From assembly GCA_021613535.1 (NCBI GenBank), contig CP075493.1, forward strand, positions 7,750,001 through 7,814,000: DNA of 64,000 bases. The letters run 5' to 3'. Both the position numbers and the translations under genes were made by a program. Shown here in pieces: positions 1 to 13,089 of the stretch. The notes under the pieces are model-generated. The model ran no database searches, was not told where the DNA came from, and saw nothing but the letters and a program-made list of their open reading frames with translations. The stretch is from Adineta vaga. Its lineage: Eukaryota; Rotifera. Each line of letters begins with the position of its first letter. Position 1 is the stretch's first letter.

Positions 1-1783
1 ATCTGAAGAATGTTCAAATGATGTATTGTCATGCATTGTTGATTTCTCTTCATTTTATTGGAAAAAATCCTTCTCTTTCTATCATCATTTATTCTAGTCT
101 CGTGCAAATGTCATTCTATTATTTCCTTTTCTATTTGACGAAAGAGAAATGGCTTATTTCTCTTCTCCCTCTTCCTTCTCATGATACTGAGAGGAGAAAA
201 CGAGAACATTTGATTAAAAGTAAAAGTTGTCTAATGAACTAGACAAGCAAAAAACACATACATATATAAACACAATGAATGCATAGATCAAGTGTGAAAT
301 ACATCCGCATTACTAATGACATCCCACCAGCATACATGTTGTTCTTTCAACAGAGAAAGAGAAAGAGAGGATCATTGGTATAGTTAGAAAATGCAAATTG
401 AGTCGTTCTTTCAAATGAAGACAAGCGTAGCAAATTCGAAATACATGACAAATGGAATGCAAACGAAGGTGATATCCTCTTCTTCGATTAAGCAATACTA
501 GACATCCATCTGTCGAACAATTAAAAAGATAAGAATAGAAAAGAATCGTATGTAACGATCTTTGAATGCATATCAATATATATGTACAATTTTCGCTCAC
601 TTATGTGAATATATATCAAAGAACATACGTCGTTCAATATTCTTGACAACAATAAGACTACTGTATCACTCGTCATGATGAGGTGTTTGATTGAACATGA
701 ACAACAGCCGATGCCGCTCACTTTCGCTGCCACTTCACTGTACATGTGTGTGACATACTCAATATGCAGAAAAGTATTGCATGTATGTGTCGATGTTTAA
801 CTTGATTAGATAGATTCTTCTTCACTTTGATGTCTATGTGTGAGATGGGATAGAGTGATTGTTTCTGTTGTCGTTCATTAAAAAGATCAACCTTACCTGT
901 GTATGAAATGTATTGCACGTGTGAAAGTTAGTGAACTTTGCATAGAAAATTTGTAATCAATCAATTAATCTTCTTTCAAACATGTTCTTTGATAAGCAAT
1001 GAAAGAATCGTTTTCTTTTTGTTCGTTGTCTTTTTGAACATCAATGATAATTAGCGATGTAGAAGATTAACATTTTGTCCATCTTTATTTCAATGATCAA
1101 TGAAAAAAATCCAATGTCCTTAAATTGTTTCAATTAATTAGAAAACAACAACAACAACAAAAATGATGATAATCTACAATTGATATTAAAAACTTGTTTT
1201 GTTTTGAATATTTTTTGAAAATGAACTTCATTGACAAATAATCGTAGAGATCAAACATACAAGCAAAGCAAGAAATTGTCCTGCTGGAATATGTTCTAAT
1301 TCTTTTTTTCATTATTCAAAAAGATCTTATTAAATTCTTTGAATAATTCAGAATAAATTTCAATTCACAAGGATGTATATATAATCAAATTTTTGAAAAG
1401 CTTCATATGGCTGTATTTGCTCTGTTCATAGTCTGCTATAAAGCAAGAAACTTACAAATCTATTCTGGTCATTGATTTTGCAGCGATAGAATTGTATATC
1501 AATGAATTATCTTTCGTGTAATTAATTGAAATAGAGCTTAAATTCGATAAAACATTTCTTTTTTCAGTTAATTTATAATGACAAGTATCACACCCTTTAC
1601 CTTCAATGTAGAATATTTTTGCATATCTAAGGTTTTATTTATATTATTCGTTGATGAAATCTATCTGCAGAGAACAAAGGAAAGAAAGCATATGATTTAT
1701 TAGAATAGTATCAACAAATTCGGGTGTTTTGTGTCGCGTTCATTTCTATTTGTCATTGATTCATACATCGTTTGAAAACGAAA
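1..1783. other. Non-coding stretch, no gene seen
   Basis: I see no convincing gene here. Open frames are short, composition-driven and lack recognisable motifs. The sequence is AT-rich with scattered homopolymers. It probably holds the promoter of the HEAT-like gene that starts at 1784 and perhaps the tail of a gene outside the window. Confidence 0.6.
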
Positions 1784-4700
1784 ATGATCCATACGAAAAT
1801 CTCTTCACCATTACGTTCTGCATCACGACGAAGACGACAAACTAGTAGCGGAAGGTACCACATATAAATCGAAGTAGTTCTTTCCTATTGAAAATATATT
1901 TAGAAAATGTAATGGTTCAGCAAAAATTCGACAACAAGACGAGGAGACAATTTTGCCAGGTTTGACTTATGAAAAAAAACTAATATGATATACATATTGT
2001 TTGTTTTTAATATGAATAGATTTGATTCCTGCTCGTTATTCAAGTTTTTACAAACGAGGAAAAACACATCGAGAAGTTACTCATATATTTAGAAAAAAGA
2101 AAACATTTTTAATTGCACCGGATGGTAATACTATCAATGGTTTTCTCATGAAAATTTAAAGATTTTATTTAGCTTTCATACCAAATTCAAGTTTTCGTAC
2201 GGTATTTAAGCCAGAAGAAATTCTACCAGTTGAAGTCGAAGTTTTTCAATTACGATTGGTATAGATTATTTTTAATTATGAAAATTTATTAAATTCTTTC
2301 ATTTTAGGATATATTGAAAAATCTTGCGAAGATTGATAGAGAAAATTCCGATTGGGAAGAGAATGATGTCTCTGATCCGGTCGGTATGTCAAAATCAGCT
2401 AATGCAAAGAAAGTTAAAGGTTTGTTATGTGTTTCTACTTTGATTATATTTGATTGATTTCTTTTTTTTTAGGAATATTTGGAACACAACAGAAAGTAAG
2501 TTTAATTGAAAGTGTAATCGTTCGGTTTTTGTTCATCGATCAGTTTAGAATCAGAATGGTCTTACATCGGAAGATATGGCACAAAACAAATACTGGACTA
2601 AAGTAGTTTTGTTTTAATAAATTGAATTGTCATTTTATTCTTCACATGATATCAATTATTTGTTTAGGATACGATGCCAGAATTATTTAAACGAATGCAA
2701 AATGAAGTCTGGTGGAAACAAGTTAAAGATGATAAACCAAATCTTCTTTCAATGTTATTATATTTGACAGATATTATCAAATCCAAACGCATTGACTCGT
2801 ACGAATCTGCGTGTTATTACCTTATCGAAATCTTCCGGTATGAGATTTGGATAAATTCTAATGGCTTTTCTCATTCAGTATTTCTTTTTTTTTCTGCTTT
2901 CGAAGAACCTTTGGTATTGAATCATTATTTGTGAATCAAAACTTGAATATTCTTCTCAATCATCTATCAACTGATGAAAATGATCCATTGAATATTTGTA
3001 CTATTCGCACGATTGCTCAATTTATGATCGAACAAAAAGATCTCGTCATTCAATTACTTGAATATGCATTAAATTTTCCACCGGTAAAATAAATCTAAAA
3101 TCCAGTTTTAGCTCTCTCTCTCTCAAAAACATCTTTTTTTTCATTTTAGAGCAATATTGTTCGACAAGAAGTTATCAATGCAATTAGATTTATTACGGAT
3201 ACAAGTAGTTCAGATGATATCGATTTAGTCCTTGAAAATATATCTATTATTCACGTAAGTTTTAGTTTTCTATTCGGTTTTCTTTTATGATATATCAATA
3301 TTTATCCTTTTTCAAAGGATTATCCGGAAGATAATTTTTCATTGAAAGTTATTATAAAAAACCTTGCAAGTATGCCACGAGTAGTACTAGTTGAGGTAGT
3401 CAATGAAGACGATGAAACTAATGTGATTCATCCATTATTGAAGAAAATTTCGAAAGAAAGATGGTTTCCCAAGGAGAATATTCCAATAACTCTTGATTAT
3501 GTATTGAATGCAATCATAACGAAACTGTCAGATGCAACAAAATTAGTCGTCAAAACATTAACGGCACATCTCGTTCAATTATATCGGTAGATAGTCGAAC
3601 TTTTTAGATTTGACTGTCGAAAATATCTTGTTTTCTTTTTCGTTTAGTGCTATTGGTTATTCTAAGGAACAATTCGATCGGGTGTCGGATACTTTGATTT
3701 CATTACTATCGAATTCTGAAGCTGATTATCGTTTAATAGCGGCAACTAATCTTGCAAATCTGAAGAAAGAAACAAAATCAATTGATATTGCATTATTAAA
3801 TTCATTTATTAATGATCCTCGAGTAAGAGTTTTTTTTCTGCAATCATCATAACTAATATTATCCCTATTCGATAGATTCTTGTTAGAACTGAATGTTGTG
3901 ATTCATTGAAAATATTAACAGGAATTAATTCTGATACTATTTTAAAAGATTGTGCAGATGATATACCATATTTACAGGTATATATTGTTGTCTTTTAAAA
4001 AGAATGCTAATTTGTTTATCTTTAGACATTACCGGAAGAAAATTTTACTCTTCAGAATTATCTGAACGAAAAACATCGTGTTCCGACTCCATCAGTATCG
4101 ACTGAAAAAGAGCGAACCATACATATTGATGAAGAATCGATCCCATTACATCAAGATGAGGATATGCATCTGTCAGAAGTGAATGAAAACATGACTTCTG
4201 TACTTGTTTCTCGTTCACTTTCTTCTCAAATCATTGATCAACCAGCAGTCAACAATCCAATATCGGTGCTAATACAACCTGAATTCAGTATGACAGAAAG
4301 TGTGAAGCTACCGATAACACCAGTACAATCATTGAATCAAATTTATCTTGAAGAAAAACAGAACTCAATTTCATCGAATACATCAGACGAATTTGATCGA
4401 AAGCGTCAATCATTTGTTTCGGTAAAAACTACAATTTCTATTCAAAAAATTGAAAAACGGTGATTTATTATTAATTAATTTTGATTTCAATATATATTTA
4501 TCTTCTCTTCTAGTTCATCAGTTTTATCCAACACGACGAAAACGTCGAATTCCTATTCACTTCAAAATCGTATACATACAAAATCTAAATCTTTTTCGAC
4601 TTTTTTTCATTCGATCTTTTCTAGATGATTTCAAACAAAGAGAAGATGATGAAATTGAAGCAAATTTCGATTCACCTTCTCAAACAACAATTATCAGTGA

Positions 4701-6291
4701 CGCTGTTCAAATAATTCTTGAAGAACATAAACAAACAGTTGGTTTCTATCGTATGATACCGAATCGTCCAATTCTTATTCCACATAAAATTACTATGGAT
4801 GATATCTTCAGTGATCAATCACATGTGATTATTCATCAACATTTTTCTCGATTACACAATTTTCGGCGATGTACATTCCGATCATCGTCAGATCCGATAA
4901 ATTCTATGAGTTTCTTTGATTTTAATCACAATCAACGACGTTTGTATGAGATTGAATCCGTTCAATTACTCTCATCATTGGTTGTTCGTGCTATACAATT
5001 ACATAGACATCATGATCGATTTATTCCTGGATCATTTTCTGCAAATTTTCCTAATCTATTAACTATTACACAAATGCAATTGAATACATCGACCAATGCA
5101 AATACTTTATCTAAACTACCACCAATTTTATCAGCAAGACCAACATCAAGACAATATGCTCATATTCAATCGAATATACAAGCAAGAGCAAAGAAAGAAG
5201 GTATGACGAATCAGACTTATCCTTCGTTCTAACACTTGTCTATTCATAGGTATCAATATTTACAAAGCGCAAAGTATGCAGAATACTTTATCTCATCTTC
5301 TTAAAATTGACTCCGAACCATCGATATCATATCCTTTGAATTCTAAACGTACTGATGTCACACACGCTTGGCTTCTGATTCAATGTATGTACTTATTTAT
5401 TTCACACTTCTTTATTTTATTACGATGTTTTCTAGTATTGAAATCTGAAGGAATTATTTATTCGGAAAGTTATCTACAAAAAATCATTCATTCATATCCA
5501 AAATTTCTTCCATTACTTCATACAAGAATTCCACATCATCTGATTTCGGTTATTTGGAATGATCCGATTATGAAACATATTGCATCAATATTTAGTAATA
5601 AACAAGTAAGATGATTGATATAATCTGTTCGAATTCAAATTGATAATGTATTTAGAATTCAATGATCGATGATGGTTGTTCAATGAATGGAAGGTAAAAG
5701 AATTCTTCATTCTAATGAGAAGAAAAAGATTGTTTTGTTTTTGTTTCTTCAGTGATATCGGATCATCCATACCAATTACTGAGGATGAATATGCATTGAA
5801 TTGTTTTGATTATTTATCATTAATACATCGTGATGATCAGAAAAAGAGATTTTTACCACCTATTCGACAGACAAAAATGTAAGTAACATAGTATTGATTC
5901 AGTCTACCTAGATAATCGTTCTATATAGGCATTTACCACGTCAGATTCTTAAAACTGGCTTTGGTGAATTGGACAGAAATTCGAATGTATCATCGAATTT
6001 GTCTGTACCTGAAGAAAACAAATCAACATCTCGTAAACGTCGAGCTCATATGCATTGCATGGTTTGTTAGTTTTTGTCTCTAATTGATATTCCTTATTTT
6101 ATTCTCACTTTTAGATGTCTTCAAATGATAATATGGTAAGTAAATTGAAATTTCCTGCTTGAATATTGCATCTTTTCAAGTAGTCGGATCAACAGGATTC
6201 TATCAAAAGTCGATCACGACAAGTGTATAAACGCGATTATCAAACAACTTCATTCTTGCCAATTGTATCGCGTCTTTCAATGTATCATTAA
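1784..6291 (+). CDS. HEAT/ARM-repeat-like protein, multi-exon
   Basis: This is a multi-exon gene of roughly 1,150 codons with introns of about 50-70 nt. The first exon encodes a basic start (MIHTKISSPLRSASRRRRQ) and ends at a GT donor at 1855; the next exon starts at 1904. The region from about 2670 to 4050 translates into successive amphipathic helices typical of HEAT/ARM solenoids, for example LIAATNLANLKKETK followed by RTECCDSLKILTG. The part after 4080 is low-complexity and polar, and a more ordered segment follows around 5170-5600. The last exon ends at 6289-6291 with a polyadenylation signal AATAAA at 6365. It may be a HEATR4-like protein, but I cannot assign the family with confidence. 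No catalytic motif is visible, so a scaffold role is the most one can infer. Confidence 0.65.
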
Positions 6292-6364
6292 GACATCAAT
6301 CAAACAATTTCTTTTTTACTTATTTTGAAAAGTAGTTTGTTCGAAGATTGTTTAGTACATGAAT

Positions 6365-6370
6365 AATAAA
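6365..6370 (+). terminator. Polyadenylation signal AATAAA of the HEAT-like gene
   Basis: A canonical AATAAA lies 73 nt after the stop codon of the upstream gene and before the acyl-CoA-binding protein gene. Confidence 0.5.
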
Positions 6371-6687
6371 CATTAAAAGTTAGAACATTACTTTCTTTAG
6401 AAATAATATAAAATCATATGTAGAATATTGAATTATACAGAATCGATTCTATTCATCGCAGAGCGACATCATTTTTATCCTTCATTTTTGTAGTTAAAAT
6501 CTATCGAACAACGAATCAGAAATATACATCCGTAAGCATGACGAAAAAGTGATTTACCTCCATCATTATCAGGCATCCTTTGTTTGTTTTTAGTATATAA
6601 TGCTGATCAAATTTTCGAATCGCACATTTCTTTCTTATAGATTGTAATCGTAACGTCTTATTTTGTCCTAGATTTACACAATTTACA

Positions 6688-7003
6688 ATGTCACAAGCTG
6701 AATTCGATAAAGCTGCTGCAGAAGTTAAAAACTTAACTAAAAAACCATCTGATGAACATTTACTTGAATTATATGGTCTTTTCAAACGTAAGTTATTTTA
6801 AATCTTCGAAATCGATAGATAATTATCAAGTTTTTCCTTGTACAGAAGCAACTGTTGGTGATAATGGTACTGACCGACCAGGCATGTTTGATATGAAAGG
6901 CAAATATAAATGGGATGCTTGGGATAAAAACAAGGGCATGACAAAAGAAGCTGCTCAAAAGAAATATATCGAATTAGTTCAACAGCTTCAAGCGAACCAA
7001 TAA
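6688..7003 (+). CDS. DBI: Acyl-CoA-binding protein (ACBP/DBI)
   Basis: An 85-residue protein, the usual length of stand-alone acyl-CoA-binding proteins, which hold long-chain acyl-CoA esters in the cytosol. One 58-nt intron (6788-6845) splits the codon for Q in LFKQATVGD. The family hallmarks are present in order: [17 protein letters not shown] (helix 1), [17 protein letters not shown], the ligand-contact block [15 protein letters not shown], and [10 protein letters not shown] at the end. The tyrosine and lysine that contact the CoA phosphate are kept in YGLFKQ and KYKWDAW. A splice-acceptor-like tract ends at 6671, 17 nt before the ATG. A polyadenylation signal sits at 7060. The gene converges on the RBR ligase on the other strand. 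Confidence 0.95.
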
Positions 7004-7059
7004 AAAAACAAAGTTTTTTTTAAATCTCGATACATTACTATCTTGTTTTGAACTTTATC

Positions 7060-7065
7060 AATAAA
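7060..7065 (+). terminator. Polyadenylation signal of the ACBP gene
   Basis: AATAAA 57 nt after the ACBP stop codon. Confidence 0.55.
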
Positions 7066-7177
7066 AGATCTTTCTGTTTTTAACACTACGAATATTTTTT
7101 TAATTATTTATTGCAATTTAAGTTATTCAAACAACATTAAATAGAATGAAACTATCAAATCTATTGATAATTAGTAA

Positions 7178-8440
7178 TCATACTGCAGAAGGTATCAGTT
7201 GTTGTTCCCATGTAGGAAATCTATTGAAATAATTCCTAATTCGTTTGTATCCACAACAGATAAAACATGGAAGTAAAAGAAGAAGTAGTGGTGAAGTAAT
7301 AATTAAAAGAATAATAAAAATTAAAAACAAACCGCCTGTCAGAAGTCGATGAAAAAATATCGATGAACGAGAATGACCAAGTCTAGAAGTAAAAGTTTGA
7401 AATATTATAGAAAATATATGATTATAACTACCGATTTCGACAAGAACCTCGTTCATAATGTAACAGGAAAAAATCAGTCTATTCACAAGCAGATATCGAT
7501 ATGTTTTAAGATTGCAAATGAAAATAAATTATACCTCTAAAGATTTCAGACAATACCAACAGAATATATGTTTACAATTGATACACGTAATTTGTGCGCA
7601 ACCAGTAATCCATTCCAAAGGAAAATGACACCGTGGACAATGTTTTATATTGGAATCAATTTCGTTTTCATCAACTATTCTAAACTTGACAAACTAAGAA
7701 TTGTAACAGATAATTTGATATTTACAATCGTTGAGAACAATGTTCATTTGGATGCCATTGACAACGACATTTTAAACAGATTGAATTTTGACACTGTTTA
7801 CATTAGAATGAATTGATATTTGAAAAAAAGTATTATCCTTCTTACTTTTGTGCAAGTGATAGGTTGTTTTTTATCTCTAGTCACAGTCAATATGTGACCA
7901 CAGTCTACATGTGGACAGAAAAGTCTTTGAGGATCTTTTGTCACTTCTAGAATGATTACGTATGAATAATTCGAATTAAAAAAAAAGGACAAATATATCA
8001 TACCATAGTCGAGGAGTAATTTTATATAGAAATCGAATTGGAAATCGGTAAGAAAAGATCGAATCTAAGAGAAAAATCGAACATTTAATAGTATGAGGAA
8101 ATCATGTCACCTACTTCATCAATAGATAACAAATTATTACAATTAATACTCGGACATTGGATTGGTACTGATCTAAATGCAATAAAATCTGAATTAACAA
8201 AGCAATATTATTTTCTCAAATTATACCCAATATTTACTTGACTAATACAATATTGACGCATACACTAGAATATAGTAGATTACATGAATTGATAGATTAT
8301 TCTTTTGAAATGTCAATACAAACCTCTGGACAGAACTGACAATTACATGATGTTATTTGATAGATTGCTGACCTGTCTTCTACATTATTACAACAAATTG
8401 AACATTGAAATATCAGTTTTTCTATATCTGTTGAAAACAT
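7178..8440 (-). CDS. RNF144: RBR-type E3 ubiquitin ligase, RNF144A/B-like, membrane-anchored
   Basis: A gene of about eight exons that I assembled from frame and GT-AG borders. RING1 begins close to the start (QCSICCNNVEDRSA, then CNCQFCPECMRQYC), followed by PIQCPSINC, the IBR (DPQRLFCPHVDCGH ... CRCQWHPNEHC), and RING2 (KHCPRCHFPLEWITGCAQITC ... CKHIFCWYC). The cysteine in GCAQ is the expected catalytic residue that accepts ubiquitin in RBR ligases. After RING2 come HYERGSCRNRLGHSRSS and a single membrane span (LIFIILLIITSPLLLLLLPC), which together mark the RNF144 subfamily and imply a tail-anchored enzyme on internal membranes. The first two exon joins (8323/8265 and 8227/8174) were chosen to keep RING1 spacing and are the least certain. 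The ATG at 8440 gives a short N-terminus. Confidence 0.88.
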
Positions 8441-8682
8441 TTCAATCGCTCAGATCTTACACTATCCTGACTAGTTCAACAAATAAATCTTTGAAATCAT
8501 CTATAGAAGAAAAAGAAAATTCAATTCAATATCCTATAGCACTTTTCTTGGTCGTAGTATATTTTGGGTCAAAAACCCGCACAAGAAAAAACAATAATCT
8601 TTCAAAAAAAAATAAATATATACAACAATAACAACACACATTAATATATAAATCATATAATGAATATAAAAAATAGACTAAA

Positions 8683-9937
8683 TCAATTATCATCTTGAAC
8701 TTTCTCGTTGTTTACGATTTCGTTTTGTTCGGATTGTTCAATTTCTTTCTTTTCTATATCAATTACCTTGACTGTTTCTTCTTTGTTCTCTTTTGAGACA
8801 TCTAAAACATCCGAATGATATGAGAGAAAATAAAAATTTGGAGAAAAATTAACCTTTTTTTCGTCGAATTTTATGTTCAGTAGTACCATTCTGAAAAATT
8901 ATTAACTTACGATGAAATCGAAAACGACTAAATTCTACTTACTTCATTCTTTGCTTTCGACTTTTTCTTACGTACTATTGTTTTCTTCTTCGGTATTCCC
9001 TTTCCTTCATCTGTAGGTTCCATTAAAAAGTTTAAAATTCGTTCAGCATGATCAATATTTCGACCAGTAGATGACAAACCAAGAATAAGCGAAATTGATT
9101 GTAGCTGATCTTTTTTTAATCTACAATAGAAATTTAACTTGAATCCATCGAAAATAACTTCACGATATATTGTACTTAGTTAAATTGCTTAGATGTTTTC
9201 GATATTCATCACTTTTACATTCGAATGCAAATCCATTGAATTCTCGAAGATATTTTCGAATATTTGTTGAGTTCTTCAAAGAGAATGATTTATTTTTCTC
9301 AGCAAAACAACATTCTATTTCTCTTACTCCTCGTCGACCAAAACAAATAAAACGCATTCGAGTTAAAGCATCAGTTGAAGCATGACTAATTTGATAATTA
9401 ACTAAATCACATTTATTTAAAAACATCACAATTTTATGAATATTTTACTTACTATATTCAATTTCACCCAACGATTTTCCACGACCCTAAAATAATATAC
9501 ACAAATATTCGATTGTTACAACACAACTTCAATGAAATTCACCTCTGGAATAGTTAATTCTTTTTTTGTTGATGTTGGTTCGGCTAATTCAAGACGTAAT
9601 GTTGGTTTTCTTGAACGTTTTCCTTCGACGAGAACCGGTTGTTCAAAAAGTGCGTGTGTATCCATTTCCTCATCTTCTGTTGATTCACTTTCAGTTTTCG
9701 ATACATCATTGATTTTTACTTTTTCATCGACTACAAGTCGTGTTTCAAACGACACATCAGCTGGTTCTTCTTCACTGTTAATATCTTTTATTATTAGTAA
9801 TGATTGCTGTTCGCTTGATACATTTTTCTTGATAAAAACATCAGCAAGTAAGTACGAAAAAAAAAACTTCTTTTTCTTACTTCTTCATTGGAAGAAACTT
9901 CTTTGTGTATGGTGTCGAAGCTGTTTTCACTAGTCAT
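8683..9937 (-). CDS. DEK: DEK-like chromatin protein
   Basis: DEK is a nuclear DNA-binding protein and histone chaperone. Exons join to give an acidic N-terminus (MTSENSFDTIHKEVSSNEE), then the diagnostic run VEGKRSRKP, GRGKSLGEIEYINYQI, FICFGRRG, REFNGFAFECKSDEYRK (the SAP-box region) and ILNFLMEPTDEGKGIPKKK, all in the order found in DEK proteins. The C-terminus is short, charged and low-complexity (KENKEETVKVIDIEKKE) and stops at 8683. No C-terminal DEK_C domain follows, so the protein is shorter (about 300 residues) than vertebrate DEK. A splice-acceptor-like tract lies 10-20 nt before the ATG. Its stop lies 242 nt upstream of the RNF144-like ATG on the same strand. Confidence 0.87.
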
Positions 9938-10743
9938 GTCTTCTTATCTGAAAATTTTATCGACTGAATTGAAAACGTGTCTATTCAGTTTAGTTCAATT
10001 TTTCCTCGTTCCTTCTTTCTTTCTCTCTCTCTCTCTCTCTCTCTCTCCTTCGTAGTATAGTATAAACAATACCAATCGACATAAGAAATATATAGATTAG
10101 GTCGAGAAGTACAAAAGATAGATGGTGTATAGATACAATTTTTGAAAAGATATTCGAACATTATGACCTGCTGAATTATCTGACGATATTAAACAGCCAT
10201 TTACAACTTTTTCTATGTTGATTATAGTTTCACATTGTACATCGAAATGAAAATGAACAGATCACTTTGTATTCAATGGTAGATCATTATGATTAATTAG
10301 TTAATTAATTATAGTAGTATCTCAAGTCATACGTAAAGCTCGTACAGCAACATAGTTATAATGTCTGAAATGAATAACTTAGATCAGTACTTGTAAAACG
10401 ATTACCAAATACTCTCCCAGACGTTAACATTTTCCCATACCATAATGGATGATAGATGTCGTTAAAACAGATTCATACTGATATAAAAATAAAAAATAAA
10501 AATAATGTTGATGAATATGTATTGGTCGTTTCACAAATCAATTCCTTTTCTAGAATAAATAGAAATTGAATATATACTTCTTTTTTTGACTATTTTCGAA
10601 AGTTTATCTCACGATTGATTTGTTCCCATTTAAAAAACAACATGCTTATCATTACTAACATAACTAATAGAAATAAAAGTTATACTTCTTTTCCTATTTT
10701 AATATAGACATCATTTGAATATTATTTATATATGTAATAGAAT
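9938..10743. other. Intergenic region between divergent DEK and RNF34-like genes
   Basis: This 0.8-kb stretch separates two divergently transcribed genes, so it should hold both promoters. It contains a CT dinucleotide tract at 10021-10047 near the DEK start and nothing I recognise as a gene. Confidence 0.55.
10021..10047. repeat. CT microsatellite
   Basis: About 13 uninterrupted CT units, roughly 85 nt upstream of the DEK start codon (on the minus strand it reads GA). Confidence 0.9.
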
Positions 10744-12147
10744 ATGTCATCAAATTCCAACGATCAATGTGAACATTGTCATAGTACATATTCATTTATT
10801 AAGAAAAAAGTAAAATCTACATGAATAAGTGTTTATTTCTATTGCTTGTTTGTTTGTTTAAATACTTTTTATTTAGAAAATTTGTGCAATCTGTCGTCTA
10901 TCATATTGTTCAAATTGTGCACCACGTGAACGTAATCAATCCTATCGTACTTGCCTTATTTGTCAGAAAATATCCAATGAATCAACAACGGATAGTCAAT
11001 TACTTGAATTAAAAGTGAAACATTTACAAAGTTATTTACAAGCAAAAAATATTGCCTATCATACGTGTACAGAAAAACAAGATCTTGTTAGTTTGATTAC
11101 ACGTAATCGAAATGTACCGTTTACAAATCTATATACTGAAGAAACATCTTCCGGGTCAAGTGGGATGAATCAACCATCTCCCAAACACCATCTAATCAAT
11201 CTTCAACAAGCATGCAACCGCCAAAATCGGATAATAATCCAAATCCATTTTCAAATCTTCAAAATACAGCATCATCATTTGCAAATCAAGTGAATAATTT
11301 TGCGTCAAATATACAAGATTATGTTACCAGTACAGTCTCGGGTGTTTTTAATCCAACATTTGACGGTTCATCAGAACAGTCGACTACAACAAATTCTAGC
11401 AATGCTAGTAGTGGAGCATCATTCAATTTTGTTTCAGCTAACAATAGACCATTCGATCGGACACATGCTACAGCTGGTAGTGCTGCTCGTGCAACATCAT
11501 CAACAACAGGCACTACGACTAATGCTCAGCGAGCTCACCCTCCTCCACCAACAGCAGCATCAGCAACAGCCAGAACTACTTCCGTAAGTTTATTTTCTAT
11601 TCGTAAATGAAAAGAACATGTATATATTGATATAATGTACTGTAGACTAAAAATCAGCAACCACGTCGTAAATCTCTTAGTGAAATAAAAGCTGAAGAAA
11701 ATATAGAAGATTTAAATATTCGTGAATTGAAAGAAATTCTTGCTGCTAATTTTGTTGATTTTAAAGGATGCGTCGAAAAAAATGAATTACTTGATAAAGT
11801 TCGACGACTTTATCGTGATAGATTAAATGAAAAACGTAAAGGTATATCGATTGATTTGATTTCTTTAATTCAATTGAAAACAATTCATTATTTGTTTTTA
11901 GCTAAAGAACTTGATGATTCTCCAGCTGGTGATAATGAATTATGTAAAATATGTATGGATGCTATTGCCGATTGTGTCTTTTTAGATTGTGGACATATGG
12001 TAGATTAATATTGAATCCAAAAAAAAACAAAATATTTATGACTTATCTTTTGTTTAGGTAACATGTGTAAAATGTGGTAAATTACTTGCTGAATGTCCGA
12101 TATGTCGATCAAATATCGTACGTGTCGTACGCGTTTTTAAATCTTAA
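10744..12147 (+). CDS. RNF34: RING-type E3 ubiquitin ligase of the RNF34/RFFL (CARP) family
   Basis: The protein starts with a FYVE-like zinc finger (CEHCHSTYSF ... ICAICRLSYCSNC ... CLIC), continues with a SAP-like helix pair (QLLELKVKHLQSYLQAKNI), a long Ser/Thr/Asn-rich linker, a second SAP-like segment (LNIRELKEILAANFVDFKG) and ends with a C3HC4 RING (LCKICMDAIADCVFLDCGH ... CVKCGKLLAECPICRSNIVR). This order is specific for RNF34/RFFL, which ubiquitinate caspases, p53 pathway proteins and others on endosomal membranes. Introns lie at 10810-10876, 11155-11210, 11584-11645, about 11842-11901 and about 12001-12058. The second one (56 nt) restores the frame between the SAP region and the linker; without it there would be a frameshift. 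An ATTAAA at 12316 may serve as polyadenylation signal. Confidence 0.88.
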
Positions 12148-13089
12148 ATTATATTTTCTGGTATTCAAAAGCTTGTCATTGTTTTTTTTATGTATTTGTA
12201 CAGTTATTTTCAAACAAGATTATGATGTTATTCGAACACAAATATACTTTTTTTTTGAAATATATAGAAAACCAAAGGATGTCAAAAGTTTTTAGTTTTG
12301 ATTCCTTTACAAAATATTAAATACATGAAAATGAATGTCTCGTCATTACATTCGCGTGATTTTGATAAATTTTGTATTTACAAGTGAATAGTCACATCGA
12401 ACGAATGAAAAAAAGAACGCACCATAGCAACTTAACAAACAACTAGAAATGTGCAATAGTTCTTTTGAGTAACAAAGGCCAATAGGATGATAGTGGCTTT
12501 TTATTTTATGTGCATTAACATATGAACCGAAATTCTCTCTCCGTAGAACTTCAAAATCTAGTAGTAAATCAACGTTTGATTAAAAATTGAAATATATAGA
12601 ATGAAATGTCACAGTCATATACATATTGGTACACCGTATCCTTTATGTTATATCTAGGTGAGTTACAGCTTATTTTAAAATGAGGTGATCATCTACCATA
12701 TAAAACACTCTTTATGCTTCGCTACCTCTAAATGACCCATTCTTTTTTTTTGTATCGTGACCTTTTTTTATGTTCATTCTTTCCTTGTGCAAGATTGTTT
12801 CTTCGACTGAAGAAAATAAGTTCAATGTAAAGAATGAAATTAATAATGGCATTCTTATCATTCAAGAGAACATAAATAGAATTCTCTTTTCAATATTCAT
12901 TCTAAAGTATACATAACTTCAAAAATATATTGACATGTGTTATTTATGAAAGAAAGTGTAACGATTGTGAAGGTAAAATATATACGTAAGTGTGCATATT
13001 CATCATGTCTTTCTTTTTATTGAATAGAAAAAGAAATAATTGAATACATGAAATTAATATAACATATTTGTTCTTTTATTTAGAAAATA
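12148..13089. other. Intergenic region
   Basis: A 0.9-kb stretch between two genes on the same strand. I see no gene or repeat. A pyrimidine-rich acceptor-like site (TTCTTTTATTTAG) ends at 13083, 6 nt before the next start codon, so the final part may be a 5' UTR intron or a trans-splice outron. Confidence 0.5.

Noticed and set aside
9170-9429. Open frame on the plus strand opposite the DEK core
   Set aside because: The minus-strand frame carries the DEK motifs; the plus frame is a mirror artefact of codon composition.
10021-10047. CT tract as a GAGA-type promoter element
   Set aside because: It may act as one, but a simple dinucleotide tract alone cannot be distinguished from an ordinary microsatellite.
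11155-11210. A frameshift in the RNF34-like gene
   Set aside because: A 56-nt GT-AG intron at this position restores the frame and has the usual length for the window.
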